A stretch of 60,000 nt of DNA from assembly GCF_932526225.1 (NCBI RefSeq), contig NC_064048.1:4350437-4410436 (forward strand), read 5' to 3'. This DNA is from Nematostella vectensis (Eukaryota > Cnidaria > Anthozoa > Actiniaria > Edwardsiidae). Below, in pieces: positions 34,701 through 40,732 of the stretch (the first letter of the stretch is position 1; each line of letters opens with the position of its first letter). Below the pieces are notes generated by a model that searched no databases, was not told the DNA's origin, and saw nothing but the letters and a program-made list of their open reading frames with translations. The position numbers were made by a program, and so were the translations under genes.

Positions 34701-37700
34701 GTCCCTAGAGACTGTGCGGAAAAGCGCTTGAGTTGCAGATGGTCCTTCGTGACGTAGGGGGTACTGGTGGGGAGACCATGAAGGGGGCCTTGCTTTTGGC
34801 CGTACGTCTCGAAAATTGTTTGCTAAAGAAATAAATACAATTATTGATTTTCTGTGAGCTTTTTTAATCAATTTTCCACTGCTAAAGCGCTTTCTGGCTT
34901 CTGTTATTCACACTAACGGAATAACATTTGGTGCTCTATGATTGGCAAGCCCCTTGCTGAGAAGGGTCGTGATTGGAAACCATTTCAGTGCTGGCCAATG
35001 AAAAGGCTTCAAAGATTTTGAATGATGGAAGCTAGAAGGCGATTTTAGAAGCTGTTGGCGAGAATTCGCAGTAGTTCAGATTTGTGTTACGGATCTTAGA
35101 GTGCTGCAAAAAATAATGTGAATGAGACTCACTCGAAACTCATAACGACTCGATACTCACTCGGGAATTGTAACGACTCGATACTCACTCGGGAAAACTC
35201 GAACGGCTTGGTACTCACTCGGGTAAACTTGTTATGACTCGGTTCCCTTTTGCGAAAACTCGTAACGACTCGGTACTCATTCGGGAAAACTCGTAACTAC
35301 TCGGTACTTACTCGGGAAAACTTGTAACGACTCAATACTCACTCGGGAAAACTCGTAACTACTCGGTTCTCACTCGATAAAACTCGTAACGACTCGGTAC
35401 TCACCCCAACAGTTCGTGGATCAGGAACCTCTCTATAGGTACAGCAGTCGAGGTAATATCCCGACTCGTTTGATATGAACATCCGAAGAGGGATCTTGAC
35501 GCCATTAGGGGTCAGTCTAGAATAGGAACAATACTCGTTAGATAAGAACATCCGAAGAGAGTCTAGAATAGGCGCAATACTCGTTAGATAAGAACATCCG
35601 AAGAGAGTCTAGAATAGGCGCAATACTCGTTAGATAAGAACATCCGAAGAGAGTCTAGAATAGGCGCAATACTCGTTAGATAAGAACATCCGAAGAGAGT
35701 CTAGAATAGGCGCAATACTCGTTAGATATGAACATCCGAAGAGAGTCTAGAACATGCACAATACTTGTTAGATATGAACGTCCTAAGAGAGTCTAGAACA
35801 TGCCAATACTCGTTAGATAAGAACATCCGAAGAGAGGCTAGAATAGGCGCAATACTGGTTAGATTTGAACATCCAAATAGAGTCTAGAATATGCACAATA
35901 CTCGTTAGATAAGAACGTCCTAAGAGAGTCTAGAACATGCCAATACTCGTTAGATATGAACGTCCTAAGAGAGTCTATAAAAGGCGCAATACTGGTTAGA
36001 TATGAACATCCAAATAGAGTCTAGAACATGCACAATACTTGTTAGATATGAACATCAGAAGAGAGTATAGAATAGGCACAATACTCGTTAGATAATTATG
36101 AACATCCGAAGAGGAAAAATAAGTGTAGTGTTGTGGATAATGTTACTTATGACTGTTGATATTTGGGGATGTAGATGATGATGTTAATTTGCCGCTGCTG
36201 ATAATGATAATGATGATATTAAATGATATTAAGGATGTTGTTGATAATAATATGAAAATTTTATTGATAATAATGATGATAGTTCTAGTGATGATTATTA
36301 TCATTTTAGTAATGATAAAGATCATGGTATTTGGGATGTTGTTGATGAAAATCATTGTGTAAGTGATGGAGTTGAAGATGACGATTACAATGATGATAAT
36401 TTTAATGATGGATTTTTTTTAATGATGGATCATATTTGAATTGATGATAACAATGACAATTTTATTGATGATCAGTGTTACGGACAGTTGCCGATTAGCG
36501 CGCGAACAAATATCGATTAAGATCTCGTGACCGTGAGCCATTGAATGTGTGTAAGTGAAGGCCACAACTACCTTGTAAGTTATTTTATTTCGTAATTTTA
36601 CCGTATTTTTACTGCTTATGTTATGTTATATTTCTGTAATTGATATGTACGTATTTGTTGATTAATAGGAACCGATTTTGGTCGAGTTTTGAGTTGTCCT
36701 TTGATCGAATTTGTGATTTATGTGGCAAGTAAGCGAGACGGCGGCTACAATCAGTGATGATGACGATTGGCTGGGATCGCTTATGTTATGTTATATTTCT
36801 GTAATTGATATGTACGTATTTGTTGATTAATAGGAACCGATTTTGGTCGAGTTTTGAGTTGTCCTTTGATCGAATTTGTGATTTATGTGGCAAGAAAGCG
36901 AGACAGTGGCTACAATGAGTGATGATGACGATTGGCTGGGATCGTTGTTGTACTGAACTCACAGTGACTTTAATCTCGGCCTGTAGTACTGACCTCACAG
37001 TGACTTTAATCTCAGCCTGTTGTACTGAACTCACAGTGACTTTAATCTCAGCCTGTAGTACTGACCTCACAGTGACATTAATCTCGGCCTGTAGTACTGA
37101 CCTCACAGTGACTTAAATCTCAGCCTGTAGTACTGACCTCACAGTGACTTTAATCTCGGCCTGTAGTACTGACCTCACAGTGACTTTAATCTCGGCCTGT
37201 AGTACTGACCTCACAGTGACTTTAATCTCGGCCTGTAGTACTGACCTCACAGTGACTTTAATCTCGGCCTGTAGTACTGACCTCACAGTGACTTTAATCT
37301 CGGCCTGCAGTACTGAACTCACAGTGACTTTAATCTCGGCCTGTAGTACTGACCTCACAGTGACTTTAATCTCGGCCTGTAGTACTGACCTCACAGTGAC
37401 TTTAATCTCGGCCTGTAGTACTGACCTCATAGTGACTTTAATCTCGGCCTGTAGTACTGACCTCACAGTGACTTTAATCTCAGCCTGTAGTGCTGACCTC
37501 ATAGTGAATTTAATCTCGGCCTGTAGTACTGACCTCACAGTAACTTTAATCTCGGCCTGTAGTACTGACCTCATAGTGACTTTAATCTCAGCCTGTAGTA
37601 CTGACCTCACAGTGACTTTAATCTCGTCCTGTAGTACTGACCTCACAGTGACTTTAATCTCGGTCTGTAGTACTGACCTCACAGTGACTTTAATCTCGGA

Positions 37701-40700
37701 CTGTAGTACTGACCTCACAGTGACTTTAATCTCGGCCTGTAGTACTGACCTCACAGTGACTTTAATCTCGGCCTGTAGTACTGACCTCACAGTGACTTTA
37801 ATCTCAGCCTGTAGTACTGACCTCACAGTGACTTTAATCTCGGCCTGTAGTACTGACCTCATAGTGACTTTAATCTCGGCCTGTAGTACTGACCTCACAG
37901 TAACTTTAATCTCGGCCTGTAGTACTGACCTCATAGTGACTTTAATCTCGGCCTGTAGTACTGACCTCACAGTGACTTTAATCTCGGCCTGTAGTACTGA
38001 CCTCACAGTGACTTTAATCTCGGCCTGTAGTACTGACCTCAGAGTGACTTTAATCTCGTCCTGTAGTACTGACCTCATAGTGACTTTAATCTCGGCCTGT
38101 AGTACTGACCTCATAGTGACTTTAATCTCGGCCTGTAGTACTGACCTCACAGTGACTTTAATCTCGGCCTGTTGTACTGACCTCACAGTGACTTTAATCT
38201 CGGCCTGTAGTACGCGAAGCCTCCAGAGCCTTCTTCCATAGCGCATCACAATATGTCTGATGCTCTCTTCAATCTGTTAAGGAATGATTTACACGCTTTG
38301 AATATCGATCAACTGCTCCTTTATTATCGTTTACCTTTAGAAATACAGCAGTTTTATTCGCAAAAAAATATTAACCATCAACGATCGAAGTCTGATACTT
38401 TAATGATGATATTTCATTGAGAGTTACTTGCTTGAATTAGCCGATGGAAAAAGATTATTTTTGTGAGACGGTATTGTACGGGAGCGTAGAATGGCGGCGT
38501 GATTGGCCTTCTTTAAAATAGGCATAACATATTTGAGTATTCAAAAAAATAAAAGCAGAAACGACTAGCAATTATTGGTATATTCTAGGCTTTTTTTCTT
38601 AAACTTCTCGTTCTGAAACTAGCGGCTAAGGAGACAAGAGAAGACTCACTCTGTCCGGTTCAATGATGACACATGGCACAAAGTGAAGGAAGATGTGGTT
38701 ACAATCAGTGCGTACTTGCTGAAAAAGGAAAAACAACGGCAACAACAACATCATTAGTATCGTTGTTTAAGAGGAAACACCATGCCAGTTCATAGATTTA
38801 TCAAATTGAATTAGATGTTGTTTTACAAGAAACAGCTTTTTAAAGGAATTCAAGCCAAAAGTTTTCTGGAGAATATTGCCCGTGCCAATACATGGTGACA
38901 AAAAATGTATGAAAGAGACGGTCTTATTTCTTTTATAGCAAAAAATCGCGTTGAAAATACTGGACGATCCTGCAAGGGGATTTTGCGGAGATAACCATCG
39001 TGCCAGGATCAACCAAACGTTCAAAACTAGCTCGAGGATGATCAAGTAAATCACTAAAAAAACAAAAGTCTTGGCGTATATTTCAGCCCTTCGGTATTAG
39101 TAAATATGGAAAATCAATCTGGAATCCGAGAAAACTCATGGCCATTGTACGAAGTATGCATCCTATAGTATATCTTCACAGTTTACAGAAAATAATGTGT
39201 ACAATACACAGGGGATTGAATCGGAATGAATCAAAGGTTTTATAAGAGTTCCCGTGTCCCATGCATCTCAATATAATAAATGTATGTACTTACAGTCTCG
39301 CTGAACGAGACCTCAAGCTGATCTAAGGCCTCAAGAAGTTGAATCTCACTTTCCTTCTCCATGTACTCAAACGACGCTTCCTGGTCAGAAAAAAAACATA
39401 TAATATAACACAGTACCTAACAGTACAGAATCGCATAGTATAGCACTCTACCGTAAAGTATGGCACACTACCTTAGTGATAAAGTCAGAGTGTCGCACGA
39501 TGGTGCGAATAAAGAACCGATGATCTGTCACCTCAACTTTGGCTGAGACCTGAACAGAAAACATTGATTCTGTCACAAAAGGAACCCATGGTGCTAATGC
39601 AGTCTGGGATAAGGCAAATCATTGCCGAGGAAAGGAATTCATGAGTACTTTGGTTAGCGATTAAATTCCTTCTTAGTGGGAGCGAAGCGAGGTCATGTAA
39701 TTGATTATGCGTGTTTCAGCAGCTTTCCCCAGGGGTCGACCCCCGGGGGGATTTGCAAAAACATTGCGATAAAGAAGTAACAAAATCCCTACTCCTCGGG
39801 AACAATATAATGCAACAGCGACACACAAATCCCCAGAGTAATCCCGTGGGTAAGTACTATATTTTTGAATTGCGATATAATTCCCCTCCCCCAAGGGCAA
39901 AGATTGTCTTACAATCTCGAAAAACGCCCCACATTGCCCGTGGCTCGTTCATTGGTTCATATGTACAGTTAAGGAATAACGAGATTTCCGTCGCGCCCCG
40001 TCTGTAATAAGTCGCGTGCAATATATGTCCTTGAGCGCTTCTTGTTGGAAAATGTCTAAAAAATTCACAAAAGTTTGACATGCATTTCTTGCAAAACAAT
40101 GGAAACTGCGATTTCCTTGTATACAGCTTATTTGGAACTTTAATTGTTCCCGAGGAGTAGGGATTTTGTTACTTCTTTATCGCAATGTTTTTGCAAATCC
40201 CCCTGGGGGTCGACCCCTGGGGAAAGGCGCTGATACATGCATCATTTCGCCGAGAAATACCTTCTTGGCCGAGGCAAGGTAGACATGAATGTTGTGGTTG
40301 GTGATTGGCACCAGTTCTAGGTCGAAGTTTCTCAGTCGGTTGATTTCGAGCTGGAAGGCCAGCGCGGGCTCTAAATGGCGATAAATCTCGTCTTCTTCAA
40401 ACTGCAAGAAACCAGTTGTCGTGTGTCATGATTTCCAGAACAATAAGAACCCAACAAATGTCTGGATAGCCAGCAGAGTTATCAAAGTCAGCTTTGAGAT
40501 ACCACCTCTGCTGAAACGTGTCCAATTCCCGGTTGAGACGTGGATAGTGTTTTCCTATTCCTCAGGCCTGAATTTGAACTTTGAACATACGTTGAACGTA
40601 TGTGAGCTAACTAGAAGCCAGCGTTTCTCAGTTCCAGGATGGACCACTCGTCATGCATAATAGAATAAATTAAGGCTGCATTATACTTACATCATCCCTT

Positions 40701-40732
40701 GCGCGGAAGGTGAAGTACCAAGGGAACATCCC
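16600..40732 (-). CDS. ACC: acetyl-CoA carboxylase, C-terminal part (31 exons joined)
   Basis: The 31 exons listed separately join in frame to about 1,006 residues, ending at a TAG at 16600-16602. The enzyme carboxylates acetyl-CoA to malonyl-CoA using biotin and is the committed step of fatty-acid synthesis. This part carries the end of the central region and the complete carboxyltransferase domain, which moves CO2 from carboxybiotin to acetyl-CoA. Diagnostic blocks include [36 protein letters not shown] and [10 protein letters not shown]. Animal ACC is about 2,300 residues, so the biotin carboxylase and biotin carrier domains must lie to the right of the window. Every junction has GT..AG and keeps phase. 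Many introns are filled by minisatellites, several of which copy the splice sites. Confidence 0.97.
16760..16945. repeat. (ATC/AAC)n trinucleotide tract
   Basis: Imperfect ATCATC, ACCATC and AACATC repeats, directly upstream of the last exon's acceptor in transcript sense. Confidence 0.95.
16946..17837 (-). repeat. 71-bp array repeating the 5' splice site of exon ad
   Basis: About 12.5 copies at 71-bp spacing. On the minus strand each contains GGTCCTCAGACAGACCAAGAC (the exon end with one or two changes) followed by GTGAGTAACGCCTAGCACTA. Each also carries an ATGACGTCAT-like palindrome, intact in eight copies. Copy subtypes (AATCACGTCTTGATC, CTTAAATGG) recur in blocks. Reading past the donor gives an immediate stop (ACG TGA). 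Confidence 0.94.
17838..17968 (-). CDS. ACC: ACC exon ad
   Basis: It has 43 codons plus two bases, [19 protein letters not shown], then [18 protein letters not shown] and LRQIK(T), matching VWDNNKDLAEWLEKQL and RDYVLKQIR. The acceptor is GTGTAG, with a poor pyrimidine tract, and the donor AGAC|GTGAGT. Confidence 0.93.
18440..18509 (-). CDS. ACC: ACC exon ac
   Basis: It has one base plus 23 codons, [18 protein letters not shown] then HGTAM, matching [24 protein letters not shown]. The acceptor is GATCCCTAG and the donor ATG|GTCAGT. It is less conserved than its neighbours, but phase and position fit. Confidence 0.88.
19088..19256. repeat. (CAAA/CGAA)n microsatellite
   Basis: About 40 copies of AAAC or GAAC tetranucleotides, ending 48 bp from the exon ab donor. 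On the minus strand it is a long GTTT/GTTC pyrimidine-rich run. Confidence 0.95.
19304..19404 (-). CDS. ACC: ACC exon ab
   Basis: It has 33 codons plus two bases, [18 protein letters not shown] then [15 protein letters not shown], matching [22 protein letters not shown]. The acceptor is CCCAACAG and the donor ACAG|GTAAAG. Confidence 0.97.
19709..19966. mobile_element. 258-bp MITE with ~33-bp inverted repeats
   Basis: It starts CCTTAAAGCCGCATTGTCAC and ends with its complement GTGACAATGCGGCTTTAAGG. There is no coding content. It lies in the intron between exons aa and ab. Confidence 0.88.
20028..20093 (-). CDS. ACC: ACC exon aa
   Basis: It has 22 codons, [19 protein letters not shown] then VVS, matching [22 protein letters not shown]. 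The acceptor is CTCCCCAG and the donor TCG|GTAAGT. Confidence 0.98.
20120..21318. repeat. 40-bp minisatellite in ACC intron
   Basis: About 30 copies of ATTTTATGTCATATGCCATA followed by TTAGGGTAATCGTCACGGTC. Recurrent variants such as GGACCTTTTAATGTC mark sub-blocks that were duplicated together. It almost fills the intron between exons z and aa. Confidence 0.95.
21350..21429 (-). CDS. ACC: ACC exon z
   Basis: It has two bases plus 26 codons, [17 protein letters not shown] then DELLPMYQQ, matching ELSTAERKELENKLKEREE..PIYHQ. The acceptor is ACGTTGTAG and the donor CAG|GTATGG. Confidence 0.95.
21870..22066. repeat. 9-bp minisatellite (CCAACTGGA/G)n
   Basis: About 21 copies of a 9-bp unit in the intron between exons y and z. 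On the minus strand it reads Gly-Pro-Val repeats and on plus Gln-Leu-Asp/Gly repeats. Both are by-products of the periodicity. Confidence 0.95.
22579..22700 (-). CDS. ACC: ACC exon y
   Basis: It has one base, 40 codons and one base, [20 protein letters not shown] then [20 protein letters not shown], matching [25 protein letters not shown]. The acceptor is TTTTTCAG and the donor CCAG|GTATAC. Confidence 0.97.
23091..23385. repeat. ~80-bp tandem array, four copies
   Basis: The unit includes CGACTACTGGGGTATTGGCA and GTGAGAGGGGAGGGGG. It is intronic and not clearly related to an exon edge. Confidence 0.9.
23498..23676 (-). CDS. ACC: ACC exon x: ELRGG block
   Basis: It has 59 codons plus two bases, [19 protein letters not shown], then [20 protein letters not shown] and EMYTDAEA(K). 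It matches the VLKFGAYIVDGLR and AELRGGSWVV..SINP blocks. The acceptor is ATTTCTAG and the donor CCAA|GTAAGT. Confidence 0.97.
23677..24079 (-). repeat. 82-bp array repeating the 3' splice site of exon x
   Basis: Five copies at about 82-bp spacing (blocks at 23699, 23781, 23863, 23945, 24027). On the minus strand each includes the acceptor region CTAG|GACATGTACGAATCC and about 54 bp of exon x. The AG is lost in the second copy (TTTAAAACATG). The most distant copies are the most diverged. Confidence 0.92.
24080..24576 (-). other. ACC intron with a ~110-bp direct repeat
   Basis: The block ACAATCTTTTCCAGCACA..AAGCTTTAGTTTTTTC..CAAACAAATCTTACGCGTCC occurs at about 24161-24240 and 24267-24345. 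There is no exon. Confidence 0.7.
24577..24711 (-). CDS. ACC: ACC exon w: WRGFSGG block
   Basis: It has 45 codons, [20 protein letters not shown] then [24 protein letters not shown] is a carboxyltransferase hallmark. The acceptor is CGTTGTTAG and the donor AAG|GTATGT. Confidence 0.97.
24726..25085. repeat. dispersed repeat, copy A (pair with 29525)
   Basis: About 360 bp highly similar to 29525-29870. It begins about 15 bp upstream of the exon w acceptor in transcript sense and supplies part of its pyrimidine tract. Confidence 0.9.
25086..25884 (-). other. ACC intron; includes dispersed repeat at 25140-25330
   Basis: 25140-25270 matches 28641-28760 (GGCCAATCACACCGCCATTT, CATTTCCATCGGCTAATTC). 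The remainder is AT-rich with no exon signal. Confidence 0.6.
25885..25981 (-). CDS. ACC: ACC exon v
   Basis: It has one base plus 32 codons, [18 protein letters not shown] then [14 protein letters not shown], matching LGGIPVGVVAVETRTVE and PADPANLDSE. The acceptor is ATTGACAG and the donor AAG|GTACGT. Confidence 0.97.
26024..26046 (-). repeat. partial copy of the exon v acceptor
   Basis: ATTGACAGGCTGGGTGGTAT on the minus strand repeats the acceptor and first exon bases found at 25968-25988, about 60 bp upstream in transcript sense. This is one duplicate only. Confidence 0.8.
26270..26366 (-). CDS. ACC: ACC exon u
   Basis: It has two bases, 31 codons and two bases, [17 protein letters not shown] then [14 protein letters not shown](R), matching QKGQWLSGFFDYGSF and WAQTVVVGRAR. 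The acceptor is ATTTTAG and the donor CAAG|GTTGGT, a non-consensus but usable GT. Confidence 0.95.
26367..27350 (-). other. ACC intron with imperfect repeats
   Basis: It contains GAT/AAT-rich sequence at 26505-26585 and repeated AAATTTCCCTCATGCATTAA-type blocks at about 26600-26745. No exon is supported. Confidence 0.6.
27351..27471 (-). CDS. ACC: ACC exon t
   Basis: It has 40 codons plus one base, [18 protein letters not shown] then [18 protein letters not shown]. The [11 protein letters not shown] block is nearly invariant in eukaryotic ACC. The acceptor is CTTTGCAG and the donor CCGA|GTAAGT. Confidence 0.97.
27513..27625. repeat. GGAC-rich simple repeat
   Basis: A degenerate (GGAC)n and GATGGACGG tract in the intron between exons s and t. 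Confidence 0.85.
27637..27713 (-). CDS. ACC: ACC exon s
   Basis: It has two bases plus 25 codons, [19 protein letters not shown] then LSFVPL, matching DDFEGV..VLHWLSYMP. The acceptor is TTTTTTTACAG and the donor CTA|GTAAGA. Confidence 0.95.
27791..27857 (-). CDS. ACC: ACC exon r
   Basis: It has 22 codons plus one base, [19 protein letters not shown] then HHN(G), matching [23 protein letters not shown]. The acceptor is CTTACAG and the donor AATG|GTACGG. Confidence 0.97.
27989..28132. mobile_element. 144-bp MITE with 48-bp perfect inverted repeats
   Basis: The left arm begins AGGCTAAGTTCAAACGTCGT and the right arm ends with its exact complement. About 45 bp of loop lies between. It sits in the intron between exons q and r. 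Confidence 0.9.
28261..28371 (-). CDS. ACC: ACC exon q
   Basis: It has 37 codons, [20 protein letters not shown] then [17 protein letters not shown], matching [18 protein letters not shown] and SHLILTGAGALNK. The acceptor is TTGACAG and the donor AAG|GTATTT. Confidence 0.97.
28641..29090. mobile_element. dispersed element with diverged inverted arms
   Basis: It starts AAAGAAGGCCAATCACGCCG. The blocks CATTTCCATCGGCTAATTC near 28700 and CAGCCGATGGAAAGAGATGC near 29010 are inverted relative to each other. Related copies lie at 25140, 30830 and 38370. A non-autonomous DNA transposon family is likely. Confidence 0.65.
29102..29199 (-). CDS. ACC: ACC exon p
   Basis: It has two bases plus 32 codons, [20 protein letters not shown] then [12 protein letters not shown], matching [21 protein letters not shown]. 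The acceptor is TATTATCCAG and the donor TTG|GTAAGT. Confidence 0.97.
29410..29488 (-). CDS. ACC: ACC exon o
   Basis: It has 26 codons plus one base, [18 protein letters not shown] then RYRIKDII(G), matching [26 protein letters not shown]. The acceptor is TCTTTTAG and the donor ATAG|GTAACG. Confidence 0.96.
29525..29870. repeat. dispersed repeat, copy B (pair with 24726)
   Basis: About 345 bp with strong similarity to 24726-25085, including AATATATAAGCTCAAGATTC and TAGCGAGCAAAGTTGGCTTA. It lies just upstream of the acceptor of exon o in transcript sense. Confidence 0.9.
30021..30062 (-). CDS. ACC: ACC exon n
   Basis: It has 14 codons, [14 protein letters not shown], matching KGYRYLYLTPQDYK. 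The acceptor is CTCTCCAG and the donor AAG|GTAAGA. Confidence 0.95.
30183..30298. mobile_element. short hairpin MITE in ACC intron
   Basis: Arms of about 56 bp (CAATACACCAAAAGCTGGAA and complement GGTGTATTG end) with almost no loop. A small foldback element. Confidence 0.8.
30830..30965 (-). repeat. dispersed repeat copy (GCCGATGGAAATGGATGC family)
   Basis: It is the reverse-oriented match to 28680-28800, including ACAATCTACGAATGAAGTCT and TAAGCCGATGGAAATGGATG. Confidence 0.85.
31030..31375 (-). repeat. 56-bp array repeating the 5' splice site of exon m
   Basis: Six copies at 56-bp spacing (blocks near 31088, 31144, 31200, 31256, 31312, 31368). Each includes the exon end (CACGTGTTC..GCATGGAATGATGC..GAAAAG) and GTGAGGTCAAA. 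Copies become less like the exon with distance from it, and some lose the donor. Reading past the first donor meets a stop. Confidence 0.9.
31376..31513 (-). CDS. ACC: ACC exon m: NSGARIG active-site block
   Basis: It has 46 codons from [15 protein letters not shown] through [18 protein letters not shown] to [11 protein letters not shown]. The NSGARIG motif forms part of the carboxyltransferase active site. The acceptor is ATCTTTAG and the donor AAG|GTGAGG. Confidence 0.97.
32061..32132 (-). CDS. ACC: ACC exon l
   Basis: It has 24 codons, [18 protein letters not shown] then EDLLFK, matching [22 protein letters not shown]. The acceptor is TTTTTTTTAG and the donor AAG|GTGAGT. Confidence 0.96.
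32498..32560 (-). CDS. ACC: ACC exon k
   Basis: It has 21 codons, [20 protein letters not shown] then Q, matching NEIGMVAWKM of animal ACC. The acceptor is CATCGTAG, which is pyrimidine-poor, and the donor CAG|GTGAGT. Confidence 0.92.
32637..32720 (+). repeat. inverted partner of the retroelement 5' end
   Basis: This plus-strand stretch containing GTACTCGTTGTTATCATTGC and GGGCGCCATCTTG matches the reverse complement of 33463-33543 with roughly 85% identity. It is either a second solo copy of the element's 5' end or part of a foldback arrangement around it. Confidence 0.75.
33000..33545 (-). mobile_element. LINE ORF1-like fragment with A-rich tail
   Basis: On the minus strand, 33346-33074 encodes a coiled-coil-like start ([17 protein letters not shown]) and [13 protein letters not shown], then [11 protein letters not shown]. 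That order is typical of ORF1 proteins of non-LTR retrotransposons. It stops early at 33074, and an A-rich tract (T run at 33017-33038 on plus) follows downstream. No reverse transcriptase is present, so it is a truncated or internally deleted copy in the intron between exons j and k. Confidence 0.7.
33583..33657 (-). CDS. ACC: ACC exon j: start of carboxyltransferase region
   Basis: It has 25 codons, [19 protein letters not shown] then LPGENA, matching the ELVLDDQGQLV...RLPGGN block. The acceptor is ATTTACAG and the donor GCG|GTGAGT. Confidence 0.94.
33765..34140. repeat. ~21-bp minisatellite in ACC intron
   Basis: About 17 imperfect copies of GGTACCGAACTCAATCGAGA. There is no obvious relation to the neighbouring exon boundaries. 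Confidence 0.9.
34242..34307 (-). CDS. ACC: ACC exon i
   Basis: It has 22 codons, [16 protein letters not shown] then LPSPDL. The acceptor is TTTCCAG and the donor CTG|GTGAGT. Conservation is lower, as in this linker of other ACCs. Confidence 0.88.
34341..34663 (-). repeat. 70-bp array repeating the 5' splice site of exon h
   Basis: Four copies (TACCTGTCTG at 34381, 34451, 34521, 34591) precede the real boundary at 34661 with exact 70-bp spacing. On the minus strand each includes about 39 bp of exon end (ending TTATTCAGACAG) followed by GTAATAAGGTATTAC. Reading past the donor meets a stop within nine codons. Confidence 0.92.
34664..34822 (-). CDS. ACC: ACC exon h
   Basis: It has 53 codons, from [18 protein letters not shown] through [19 protein letters not shown] to [11 protein letters not shown]. 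The KQGPLHG, TPYVTKD and AQSLGTTY blocks are hallmark ACC sequence. The acceptor is TTTCTTTAG and the donor CAG|GTAATA. Confidence 0.96.
35130..35404 (-). repeat. 31-bp array carrying the exon g donor flank
   Basis: About nine copies of a unit reading GTGAGTACCGAGTCGTTACG on the minus strand. The first copy is the real donor and its intron flank; the exon bases themselves are not repeated. Some copies have GTGAGAACC or GTGAGTATC. Confidence 0.85.
35405..35516 (-). CDS. ACC: ACC exon g
   Basis: It has one base plus 37 codons, [37 protein letters not shown], corresponding to the LTPTG...[12 protein letters not shown] block of animal ACC. The acceptor is TATTCTAG and the donor GGG|GTGAGT. Tandem arrays sit on both sides. 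Confidence 0.95.
35517..36108 (-). repeat. 46-bp array repeating a 3' splice site of exon g
   Basis: About 13 units. On the minus strand each carries TATTCTAG|ACT followed by CTCTTCGGATGTTC-like sequence and AACGAG. The real exon at 35516 reads TATTCTAG|ACTGACCCCTAATGG and later CCCTCTTCGGATGTTC, so the unit is the acceptor plus exon start with about 22 bp deleted. Use of any copy would read a stop (TAA) after about seven codons in most units. Confidence 0.9.
36109..36617. repeat. GAT/AAT-rich low-complexity intron
   Basis: Irregular (GAT)n, (AAT)n and TGATGATAATAATG runs. Short Ile- or Asp-rich frames on both strands are by-products of this composition. Confidence 0.8.
36618..36944. repeat. 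~160-bp tandem duplication
   Basis: The segment beginning TTATGTTATGTTATATTTCT occurs at about 36618-36778 and again at about 36782-36944, with only a few differences, directly beyond the distal end of the 36-bp array. Confidence 0.9.
36945..38181 (-). repeat. 36-bp array repeating a 5' splice site, open in frame
   Basis: About 34 units encode the [12 protein letters not shown] block on the minus strand. The unit is the last 10-11 codons of exon f plus the first intronic bases, so each contains GAG|GTCAGT (a few have variant bases). As 36 bp is 12 codons and no stop occurs, one open frame runs through from exon f. The plus strand is also open by the same periodicity. Variants such as GTG to ATG and GCC to TCC are scattered. 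Confidence 0.95.
38182..38273 (-). CDS. ACC: ACC exon f: ends at the 36-bp donor array
   Basis: It has 30 codons plus two bases, [20 protein letters not shown] then [10 protein letters not shown] and AG. The annotated end is the first donor GTGAG|GTCAGT. The split codon AG+A gives Arg with the next exon, matching the RLTP start of the next block. About 34 further copies of the same donor follow, all in frame. Confidence 0.9.
38370..38523 (-). repeat. dispersed repeat copy (GCCAATCACGCCGCCATT family)
   Basis: It ends in GAATGGCGGCGTGATTGGCC and contains TTGAATTAGCCGATGGAA. It is a copy of the repeat seen at 25140, 28641 and 30830, lying in the intron between exons e and f. Confidence 0.75.
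38650..38718 (-). CDS. ACC: ACC exon e: central region
   Basis: It has 23 codons beginning [18 protein letters not shown] and ending EPDR, matching the [14 protein letters not shown] block. The acceptor is CTTTTTCAG and the donor AGA|GTGAGT. Confidence 0.95.
39294..39380 (-). CDS. ACC: ACC exon d: central region
   Basis: It has 29 codons, [20 protein letters not shown] and QLEVSFSET. The acceptor is CTGACCAG and the donor ACT|GTAAGT. Confidence 0.93.
39472..39549 (-). CDS. ACC: ACC exon c: central region
   Basis: It has 26 codons, [20 protein letters not shown] and SDFITK, matching KVEVTDYRFFVRAIIRHSD of animal ACC. The acceptor is CTGTTCAG; the donor AAG|GTAGTG is weaker than usual. Confidence 0.93.
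39724..40226. mobile_element. MITE with ~82-bp inverted arms in ACC intron
   Basis: The arm at 39724-39805 (TTTCCCCAGGGGTCGACCCC onward) is complementary to 40144-40226. The total is about 503 bp without a transposase. It occupies most of the intron between exons b and c. Confidence 0.85.
40261..40401 (-). CDS. ACC: ACC exon b: central region
   Basis: It has 47 codons starting [20 protein letters not shown] and ending VYLASAKK. This is the strongly conserved [12 protein letters not shown] block. The acceptor is CTTGCAG and the donor AAG|GTATTT. Confidence 0.95.
40691..40732 (-). CDS. ACC: ACC exon a: central region
   Basis: It has 14 codons, [14 protein letters not shown], matching the YFTFRARD block of animal ACC. 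The acceptor TATTATCTAG|GGGATG is the last of hundreds of copies in the 46-bp array; the donor is GAT|GTAAGT. Confidence 0.9.

Noticed and set aside
37113-38249. 378-codon minus-strand frame read as a stand-alone repeat protein
   Set aside because: Its first part is ACC exon f and the rest is the 36-bp array copied from that exon's end. It is an exon extension at most, not a separate gene. The 365-codon plus-strand frame is open only because 36 is divisible by three.
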